NCBI GenBank assembly: GCA_045579705.1
Contig: JAZNMP010000015.1
Coordinates: forward strand, 46,154-110,153
Source of the DNA: Lachnocurva sp045579705
Lineage (GTDB): Bacteria; Bacillota; Clostridia; Lachnospirales; Lachnospiraceae
Direction of reading: 5' to 3'
Length of the DNA: 64,000 bases
Part shown: positions 58,089-64,000 of the stretch, piece by piece
Position numbering within the stretch: position 1 is the stretch's first letter
How the letters are laid out: each line of letters begins with the position of its first letter
Notes under the pieces: model-generated
The model's database searches: none
What the model saw: the letters and a program-made list of their open reading frames with translations, nothing else
Told to the model about the DNA's origin: nothing
Translations under genes and position numbers: made by a program

Positions 58089-59279
58089 ATGGGTAAGTAT
58101 AATAGAGTATTTGTAGTTGTTCTCGATTCTTTCGGAATCGGCGCAATGCCAGATTCAGAAAAGTTTGGAGATGTTGGGGTTGATACTTTTGCGCATATCG
58201 CAAAGGAAGTACCTAGTTTAAATATTCCTAATCTAGTAAAACTCGGACTTGCAAATCTACACAGTGTTCCTGAAATTGCACCAGTTGAGAAGCCGATGGG
58301 ACGTTATATGAAGATGTCTGAAGCTTCAAACGGTAAAGACACTATGACTGGTCATTGGGAAATGATGGGTATCAGAACAGACAAGCCTTTTAAGACTTTT
58401 ACTGAGAATGGATTCCCACCAGAACTCATCAAAGAACTTGAAGAAAGATGCGGTAAGAAAATCATCGGAAACAAAGCTTCAAGTGGAACAGAAATCCTCG
58501 ATGAGCTTGCTGAGCAGGAAATCAACGAAGGAAAGATGATCGTTTACACATCTGCAGATTCAGTACTTCAGATTTGTGGAAACGAAGAGACTTTCGGTTT
58601 GGATGAACTCTATCGTTGCTGTGAAATCGCTCGTGAACTCACTATGAAGGAAGAGTGGAGAGTAGGTCGAGTAATCGCTAGACCTTATGTTGGAAAAAAG
58701 AAGGGCGAGTTCGTTCGTACTTCCAACAGACATGATTATGCTTTAAAACCAACTGGACTTACAGCTTTGAATGCACTTAAGGATGCAGGCTTAGATGTAC
58801 TTTCAGTAGGAAAGATTAACGATATATTTGTAGGTGAAGGAATCACTGACTTCGTTCGCTCAAAGACATCTGTAAATGGTATGGACCAGACAGTTGACTA
58901 TGCAAAGAGAGACGATTGGAAGGGACTTTGCTTTACAAACCTCGTAGATTTCGATGCTCTTTGGGGCCATAGAAGAAATCCACTAGGATATGCTAGGGAA
59001 CTTGAGAAGTTCGATGTAGGACTTGAGAATCTCATGAATGCTATGAAGGAAGACGATCTCGTAATCCTCACAGCTGACCATGGAAATGATCCTACTTATT
59101 CAGGTACAGATCATACTAGAGAATATGTACCATTTATCGCTTGGTCACCTTCATACAAAGAAGGCGGACAGATTCCAGATATAGATACATTTGCTGCTAT
59201 CGGTGCATCTATCTGCGATAACTTCGGAGTATCTATGCCTGAAAATACTATAGGAACTTCTATATTGGAAAGATTATAG
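58089..59279 (+). CDS. deoB: Phosphopentomutase
   Basis: This 396-residue alkaline-phosphatase-superfamily protein has VVLDSFGIGAMPDSEKFGD with metal Asp13, GKDTMTGHWEMMG with the phosphorylated Thr, YTSADSVLQICG, and ILTADHGNDPTYSGTDHTRE with further metal ligands. It moves phosphate between C1 and C5 of ribose or deoxyribose, linking the phosphorylases to DeoC and the pentose phosphate pathway. Confidence 0.95.
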   Translation: MGKYNRVFVVVLDSFGIGAMPDSEKFGDVGVDTFAHIAKEVPSLNIPNLVKLGLANLHSVPEIAPVEKPMGRYMKMSEASNGKDTMTGHWEMMGIRTDKPFKTFTENGFPPELIKELEERCGKKIIGNKASSGTEILDELAEQEINEGKMIVYTSADSVLQICGNEETFGLDELYRCCEIARELTMKEEWRVGRVIARPYVGKKKGEFVRTSNRHDYALKPTGLTALNALKDAGLDVLSVGKINDIFVGEGITDFVRSKTSVNGMDQTVDYAKRDDWKGLCFTNLVDFDALWGHRRNPLGYARELEKFDVGLENLMNAMKEDDLVILTADHGNDPTYSGTDHTREYVPFIAWSPSYKEGGQIPDIDTFAAIGASICDNFGVSMPENTIGTSILERL

Positions 59280-59303
59280 ACTGTTTATAGAAAGCAGGTC
59301 AGG

Positions 59304-60065
59304 ATGTTTACTAATTCTAAACTTCTTAACGATGCTGAAGGAAATGAAAACTTAAACAAAATCATGATGGCTATAGAGAGTCTTCCTGAAGATACAAAGA
59401 AACATCTTCAGGAACTCTTTAAGCATGCGCCGCTCTTTATCTTTCAAGCTATGCAGCTGAAAGAGATGAAGAAGGGAACATATTTTATCAGGGAAAAAAT
59501 GCCTGCTGATCGCGTTTTTTTCATGATAAGCGGACGTGTGCAGGCCGTTGAGCACAGAGTATTAGGAACCAGCTACAACTTTACGCATTACAATGCTTTT
59601 GAGAGCTTTGGTACTATGGAAAGCTTGCTTGATTATGATTTATATAGAACTACCCTGGTAACAGAGGTAGATTGTCAGTTTCTGGTTTTGTCTCGTGAAG
59701 ATTACGAGAAGTGGACTGAGACTGATTCACATGCTTTGAAGATTATTTCAAAGGAAACCTGTGAGTATTTGCTTGAGGAGGCAAGAAGAGATAGATTGCT
59801 TAGATTCCTGTCAGGCAAGGATTCTCTGCTCATGTTGATGATGCTCGAATATGAGGAGAGACACGAAGATGGCGTATGTAGGTTTGAACTTACCAGACAG
59901 CAGCTTTCGGAATTCTCGGGATTATCTCTTCGTACGGTTAACCGTGCGGTGCAGTCCCTAGAAGAGGAAGGCTTCTTGCACCATAACCGCGGCCATTTCA
60001 AGATAGATAGCGAGCAGTATGTTAAGATAAAGGAGTACATGAATGGGTTTGTCGCAGACGAATAA
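59304..60065 (+). CDS. Crp/Fnr-family transcriptional regulator
   Basis: This 253-residue protein has a cNMP-binding-like beta-barrel (about 40-150; FIREKMPADRVFFMISGRVQAVEH), a long dimer helix and a winged HTH (about 185-245; LTRQQLSEFSGLSLRTVNRAVQSLEEEGFL). No cysteine cluster for an Fe-S centre is evident, so it is not a classical Fnr. Its place inside the nucleoside operon suggests local control, perhaps through the TGCCA-N2-TGGCA dyads before udp. The ligand is unknown. AAAGCAGG lies upstream; the 3' end overlaps the next gene by 23 bp. Confidence 0.88.
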   Translation: MFTNSKLLNDAEGNENLNKIMMAIESLPEDTKKHLQELFKHAPLFIFQAMQLKEMKKGTYFIREKMPADRVFFMISGRVQAVEHRVLGTSYNFTHYNAFESFGTMESLLDYDLYRTTLVTEVDCQFLVLSREDYEKWTETDSHALKIISKETCEYLLEEARRDRLLRFLSGKDSLLMLMMLEYEERHEDGVCRFELTRQQLSEFSGLSLRTVNRAVQSLEEEGFLHHNRGHFKIDSEQYVKIKEYMNGFVADE

Positions 60066-60711
60066 AGAAGGGGGAAAGACTTCGGCGTTTGCAAAAGTTT
60101 TTGAGGGAATTACACTGAAAAAGATTATTTTGGCTGTAATCGGTATCATCTTTGTAGGGGTTGGAATTGCATTCAATGCAGATTCTAAACTGGGAAATGA
60201 TCCGATTGGTATACTTTACGATGGAGCCAGAGTTGCTGCTCATCTTTCAGGCAGTCAGCTTGGAATGGCTTCAAATATCGTAAATATCGCATTACTGGTA
60301 ATAGTTTTCTTTATCGGAAGACATTATGTAAATATTGGTTCATTCATTTACATTCTTCCATATGGTTTAGCTGTTAATCTAGGAAATTATCTACATGGAA
60401 TGTTTTTTCCAAATCACTTAACCTTACCATTACAGATTCTTACAGCTGTAATCGGTTGTACTTGCTTATATATTGGGGTTGGAATGTATATCGCAGCGGA
60501 TATCGGAATGGATCCTTTTACAGGATTTGTAATGGTACTCACTGATAAATTCCACAAAGAATATCGTGTTGTTAAGATAGGTTTTGACGTGTGCTGTACA
60601 GTACTCGGATTCGTACTCGGAGGAAAGCTCGGAGTTATTACAGTGGTATGTGCGCTGATTGCCGGACCTTTTATCCAGATGTTCTCAAAGATCTTTAAGA
60701 AATTGGTTTAG
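60043..60711 (+). CDS. YczE/YyaS/YitT-type membrane protein
   Basis: This 222-residue protein has five to six hydrophobic segments with IFVGVGIAFNADSKLGNDPIGILYDG and GVGMYIAADIGMDPFTGFV, the repeated G-N/M-D-P motif of the YczE-like family. Its function is unknown. The start lies inside the regulator gene, and punA follows 15 bp later, so an accessory role in nucleoside or base transport is a contextual guess only. Confidence 0.82.
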   Translation: MGLSQTNKEGGKTSAFAKVFEGITLKKIILAVIGIIFVGVGIAFNADSKLGNDPIGILYDGARVAAHLSGSQLGMASNIVNIALLVIVFFIGRHYVNIGSFIYILPYGLAVNLGNYLHGMFFPNHLTLPLQILTAVIGCTCLYIGVGMYIAADIGMDPFTGFVMVLTDKFHKEYRVVKIGFDVCCTVLGFVLGGKLGVITVVCALIAGPFIQMFSKIFKKLV

Positions 60712-60726
60712 AACGAGGAGAAGAAT

Positions 60727-61548
60727 ATGTCAAAAGTATATGAAAATCTTGAAAAAAGTTTGCAGAGTATCCGTAAGGTCACAGATTTCGTTCCAGAAAT
60801 CGCTATCACTTTAGGTTCAGGTCTCGGTGGACTCGCTGAGAAAATCGAAGTAGAATGTGAAATCAAGTATTCTGATATCGAAGGCTTCCCTGTATCAACG
60901 GTAGCTGGACATGATGGAAAGTTTATCTTCGGAACTCTTTCAGGAAAGAAAGTCGTAGTTATGAGCGGTCGTGTTCATTACTATGAAGGATATGAAATGC
61001 AGGAAGTAGTTACACCTGTACGTATTATGGGTCTCCTCGGAGCAAAGATCGTACTTCTTACAAATGCAGCTGGTGGTGTAAACACAAGCTTCGTTCCTGG
61101 TGATTTGATGCTTATCACAGATCACATTTCAACATTTGTTCCTAGCCCACTTATCGGTGCAAACCCAGAAGAACTCGGAGTACGTTTCCCAGATATGTCA
61201 AACGTATACGAGGATGAACTCTGCGATATAATTCGTGCTGCAGCGAAGACTACAAATGTAGATCTGAAGGAAGGTGTATATATCCAGTTCACAGGTCCTA
61301 ACTATGAGACTCCAGCAGAAATCAAGATGGCCAGATCATTTGGCGCTGATGCTGTAGGTATGAGTACAGTAGTAGAAGCTATGGCTGCTCGCCATATGGG
61401 ACTTCGTGTTTGTGGCATTTCATGTATCACAAATATGGCAGCTGGAATTCTTAAGCAGCCACTTAATCACAAAGAAGTTCAGGAGACTGCAGACATGGTA
61501 AAGACTAAGTTTGAGTCTCTCGTTATGGAATTGGTAAAAAATATGTAA
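60727..61548 (+). CDS. punA: Purine nucleoside phosphorylase (trimeric, PunA type)
   Basis: This 273-residue protein has ITLGSGLGGLAEKI, VMSGRVHYYEGYEMQEV, LLTNAAGGVNTSFVPGDLMLITDHI, FTGPNYETPAEIKM and GADAVGMSTVVEAMAARHMGL, the NP-I purine phosphorylase II pattern. It splits (deoxy)inosine and (deoxy)guanosine to base and pentose-1-phosphate. It is the last gene of the operon, followed by a very strong terminator. Confidence 0.94.
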   Translation: MSKVYENLEKSLQSIRKVTDFVPEIAITLGSGLGGLAEKIEVECEIKYSDIEGFPVSTVAGHDGKFIFGTLSGKKVVVMSGRVHYYEGYEMQEVVTPVRIMGLLGAKIVLLTNAAGGVNTSFVPGDLMLITDHISTFVPSPLIGANPEELGVRFPDMSNVYEDELCDIIRAAAKTTNVDLKEGVYIQFTGPNYETPAEIKMARSFGADAVGMSTVVEAMAARHMGLRVCGISCITNMAAGILKQPLNHKEVQETADMVKTKFESLVMELVKNM

Positions 61549-61674
61549 ATTTTTTGTCATTTATGCCATATGACATTTTATTACGTGTTAGAATCCTATA
61601 TAGTATACAGAAATTAGTATTGTTGAAGGATTCCTAGCACATTATCCTTGAAAACAATAAATATTTCTTGGTTT

Positions 61675-61725
61675 AATACCTGCGTATATTTCTATCTGTG
61701 GTAGAATATACGCAGGTATTTTTTT
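61675..61725 (+). terminator. Terminator of the nucleoside operon
   Basis: Perfect 16-bp stem AATACCTGCGTATATT / AATATACGCAGGTATT with a 14-nt loop and a T-run ending at 61725. Confidence 0.95.
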
Positions 61726-61739
61726 ACGATAAATGAAAG

Positions 61740-63032
61740 ATGGGTTATATGGACGATTTAAACGTATTAGATAGATTTGATGTAAACGCAAAGGAAAGAT
61801 ATATTCTCGTAGGCGTTTCTACGAGGGATACAGAGGAAACTGAAGATTCGCTGAGAGAATTGGGAGAACTCATAGATACAGCTGGCGGAGAAGTTTTGGA
61901 CTATGTGGTTCAGAATTTGCGCAATCCTGAGCCGGGAACTTACATCGGAAAAGGAAAAGTAGAAGAGCTTCGCGAAATGGTTGAAGAACTTGAAGCAACT
62001 GGTATCGTATGTGATGATGAATTATCTCCTGCACAAATCAGAAATCTTTCAGATATGTTAGACTGCAAGGTAATCGATAGAACTATATTGATTCTGGATA
62101 TATTTGCTGCGCATGCTACAACCAGTGAAGGTAAGCTTCAGGTTGAGATGGCACAGCTTAAATATCGTTCTTCCAGACTTATGGGTATGGGACGTGCGAT
62201 GTCCAGACTTGGTGGTGGAATCGGAACTAGAGGACCTGGTGAGTCAAAGCTCGAAACAGACAGACGATTGATTCAGAAGAGAATCGGTGCGCTTAAGTCT
62301 GATATCGAAGCTATGCAGAAGATTCGTGAAACTACGAGAAAGAAACGTGAGTCAAATGATATTCCTGTAGTAGCTATAGTGGGTTATACAAACGCAGGTA
62401 AATCGACTTTGCTAAATTCGCTTACTGATGCAAACATATTGGCTCAGGACAAACTTTTTGCGACGCTGGATCCTACTACTCGAAAGTGCAAACTTCCAAG
62501 TGGTGAGGAAATTCTACTAACTGACACGGTTGGGTTCATTAATAAACTGCCACATAATCTGATTGATGCATTTAAGAGTACACTTGAAGAAGCTGCACAT
62601 GCGGATTTGATTATTCATGTTGCGGACAGCTCAGACAAAAATGTGGACATGCATATCGATGTCGTTTACAAAACTTTACATGATTTGAAGATTACAGGTA
62701 AACCGGTCATAACTGCTTTTAACAAGATTGACAAAGTAACTGACGCGCATAGTTTGGTTGATGAGAAGGCCGAAAAAGTGGTTCGTATGTCAGTAAAGAC
62801 TGGCGAGGGAGTCGACAAGCTTCTCGAAACTATCCAGGAAGAGCTTAATAGTATGAGAGTTTTAGTGGACTGTGTACTGCCCTATGACAGGACGAAAGAT
62901 GCTGAAATCATCAGAAAGGGCGGTCAGCTTATTTCGATGGAATATGAGGGTGACGGCATTCATGTAAAGGCTTATATTCCTAAATCATTAGGCCAGAGAT
63001 TAGGGTTGATTAAAGTTGAGGAAGAGTATTAG
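61740..63032 (+). CDS. hflX: Ribosome-associated GTPase HflX
   Basis: This 430-residue protein has the HflX N-terminal domain (LGELIDTAGGEVLDYVVQN, GTYIGKGKVEEL), the linker GGGIGTRGPGESKLETDRR and a G domain with P-loop VGYTNAGKSTLLN, DTVGFINKLP (DxxG) and NKID. HflX splits stalled 70S ribosomes after stress. The start is either ATG 61740 or ATG 61749; neither has a strong Shine-Dalgarno site, and the start is only 14 bp past the previous terminator. Confidence 0.93.
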   Translation: MGYMDDLNVLDRFDVNAKERYILVGVSTRDTEETEDSLRELGELIDTAGGEVLDYVVQNLRNPEPGTYIGKGKVEELREMVEELEATGIVCDDELSPAQIRNLSDMLDCKVIDRTILILDIFAAHATTSEGKLQVEMAQLKYRSSRLMGMGRAMSRLGGGIGTRGPGESKLETDRRLIQKRIGALKSDIEAMQKIRETTRKKRESNDIPVVAIVGYTNAGKSTLLNSLTDANILAQDKLFATLDPTTRKCKLPSGEEILLTDTVGFINKLPHNLIDAFKSTLEEAAHADLIIHVADSSDKNVDMHIDVVYKTLHDLKITGKPVITAFNKIDKVTDAHSLVDEKAEKVVRMSVKTGEGVDKLLETIQEELNSMRVLVDCVLPYDRTKDAEIIRKGGQLISMEYEGDGIHVKAYIPKSLGQRLGLIKVEEEY

Positions 63033-63083
63033 AATACTTTTTAGAAGCTATATTTTTGTGAATTTTAAGAGGAGGAAATTCTC

Positions 63084-63623
63084 ATGGCAAACAAGTATGA
63101 GGGAACACAGACAGAGAAGAACTTGCAGGCAGCATTTGCAGGGGAATCACAGGCTAGAAACAAGTATACTTACTTTGCTTCAAAGGCAAAGAAAGAAGGT
63201 TTTGAGCAGATTGCAGCATTGTTCTTAAAGACAGCTGATAATGAGAAAGAACACGCTAAGATGTGGTTCAAAGAGCTTGGCGGAATCGGTGATACAGCTG
63301 AGAATCTTCAGGCTGCAGCTGAAGGCGAGAACTACGAGTGGACTGATATGTATGTGGAGTTTGCAGAAACAGCTGAGAAGGAAGGATTTACTGCACTTGC
63401 AGCAAAGTTTAGAGCTGTTGCTGAAATCGAGAAACATCATGAGGAAAGATATAGAGCACTCCTTCACAATGTAGAAGCTCAGGAAGTATTTAAGAAGAGC
63501 GAAGTAAAAGTTTGGGAATGCCGCAACTGTGGACATATTGTAGTTGGAACAGAGGCTCCAAAGGTTTGCCCAGTATGCGCTCATCCTCAGAGCTATTTTG
63601 AAGTGCATGAGGAGAATTACTAA
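63084..63623 (+). CDS. rbr: Rubrerythrin
   Basis: This 179-residue protein has an N-terminal four-helix diiron domain (AFAGESQARNKYTYFA, DNEKEHAKMWF, VAEIEKHHEERY) and a C-terminal rubredoxin-like iron site (WECRNCGHIV and PKVCPVCAHP). It reduces hydrogen peroxide in the cytoplasm, protecting anaerobic enzymes such as the glycyl radical enzyme in this window. AGAGGAGG precedes the ATG. Confidence 0.96.
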   Translation: MANKYEGTQTEKNLQAAFAGESQARNKYTYFASKAKKEGFEQIAALFLKTADNEKEHAKMWFKELGGIGDTAENLQAAAEGENYEWTDMYVEFAETAEKEGFTALAAKFRAVAEIEKHHEERYRALLHNVEAQEVFKKSEVKVWECRNCGHIVVGTEAPKVCPVCAHPQSYFEVHEENY

Positions 63624-63663
63624 ATAGCTTGATGTGAGCGTTGTAATTTATAGTTTTGCTTTG

Positions 63664-63746
63664 AATAGCGCCGATCAGCGGTTTGAAACATTGTTTTTGT
63701 TTCTAAAAACGAAACAAAAACGATGTTTCACCGGCTCGGCGCTATT
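63664..63746. repeat. Long 83-nt imperfect hairpin after rubrerythrin
   Basis: An 11-bp outer stem AATAGCGCCGA / TCGGCGCTATT and a 20-bp inner stem (63684-63703 with 63711-63730, one G-U-type mismatch) are separated by small internal loops and a 7-nt apical loop. There is no T-run. It could be a terminator variant, an RNase III substrate or the remnant of a palindromic element. Confidence 0.6.
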
Positions 63747-63804
63747 TCTATGTAATAAATTCATAGATTAAACGCTCGCAAGCTCGCTACTGGGGCCTTA
63801 CATA

Positions 63805-64000
63805 CGAAATTTAGTACGTTAATCGTCGATTTGCCGTATGTTCCACTTTCCTATCTATCAAGTCAGCCCTGCAACCTACGAAATATTCCACCTAAATCGT
63901 CGATTTGCCGTATGTTCCACTTTCCTATCTATCAAGTCAGCTCCGCAACCTACGAAATATTCCACCTAAATCGTCGATTTGCCGTATGTTCCACTTTCCT
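63805..64000. repeat. Tandem array E: 74-bp units, running off the window end
   Basis: The word AATCGTCGATTTGCCGTATG recurs at 63821, 63895 and 63969 (exact 74-bp period), with TTCCACTTTCCTATCTATCA between copies. Each unit holds the small palindrome AAATCG-T-CGATTT, and the first copy has CATACG/CGTATG arms. The array is cut by the window edge. The preceding stretch 63747-63804 shows no gene. Confidence 0.92.

Overview
The window looks like chromosomal DNA of a low-to-moderate G+C, anaerobic, chemotactic Bacillota, most likely a Clostridia/Lachnospiraceae-type bacterium. The reasons are strong AGGAGG-type ribosome binding sites, rho-independent terminators with long T-runs, rubrerythrin, a glycyl radical enzyme, PTS sugar uptake, Cache-type chemoreceptors, AgrC/LytTR signalling and a TPP riboswitch on a ThiT ECF S-component. 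No tRNA, rRNA, prophage or complete insertion sequence was seen. This assignment is inference; no marker gene was compared.

Layout. 1-5.2 kb: the 3' end of a tcdA-like gene, a YhcC-type radical SAM gene and a heterodimeric ABC exporter. 5.2-9.6 kb: a 73-bp tandem hairpin array, a PD-(D/E)XK-like protein (paralogue P1), an AlkD-like gene and a GT2 glycosyltransferase. 9.7-15.4 kb: metNIQ, maf, an HD hydrolase, a flavodoxin and thiT under a TPP riboswitch. 12.4-17.05 kb: three arrays of 34-nt palindromes, a 124-bp inverted-repeat element and paralogue P2. 17.1-27.1 kb: a DMT transporter, a diguanylate cyclase, mgtE with a possible leader peptide, udk, two chemoreceptors and a secreted C69 dipeptidase. 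27.1-36.4 kb: an amino-sugar regulon (nagB, nanE, nagA, an RpiR regulator and a GlcNAc-type PTS IICB plus IIA) that surrounds an AT-rich island of three small membrane paralogues, a frameshifted AgrC-like kinase and a LytTR regulator. 36.5-47.1 kb: a CaCA antiporter, asparaginase, GH25, paralogue P3 (with the nuclease core deleted), an M18 aminopeptidase, an NAGPA-domain protein, a FIST protein, a soluble MCP-like protein and another chemoreceptor. 47.9-61.5 kb: a long nucleoside scavenging and catabolism operon. 61.7-64 kb: hflX, rubrerythrin, a long hairpin and another 74-bp repeat array.

How the genes work together. The nucleoside operon imports nucleosides (BMP lipoprotein plus NupABC-like ABC transporter). 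It deaminates them (cdd, add), phosphorolyses them (udp, punA) and breaks down the pentose phosphate (deoB, deoC). A YjjI/YjjW glycyl radical enzyme and its activase sit in the middle. The amino-sugar genes are split over two loci that share the dyad TGAAA-N4-TTTCA, so the RpiR regulator probably controls both.

The least explained material is (a) the P1/P2/P3 family and (b) the unusual density of tandem hairpin arrays of different sequence but similar design (periods 52-56 or 72-74 bp). Within (b), the best candidate for an undescribed structured RNA is three hairpins at 47238-47381 whose stems differ while the capping motif is conserved, with one pair change that preserves pairing.
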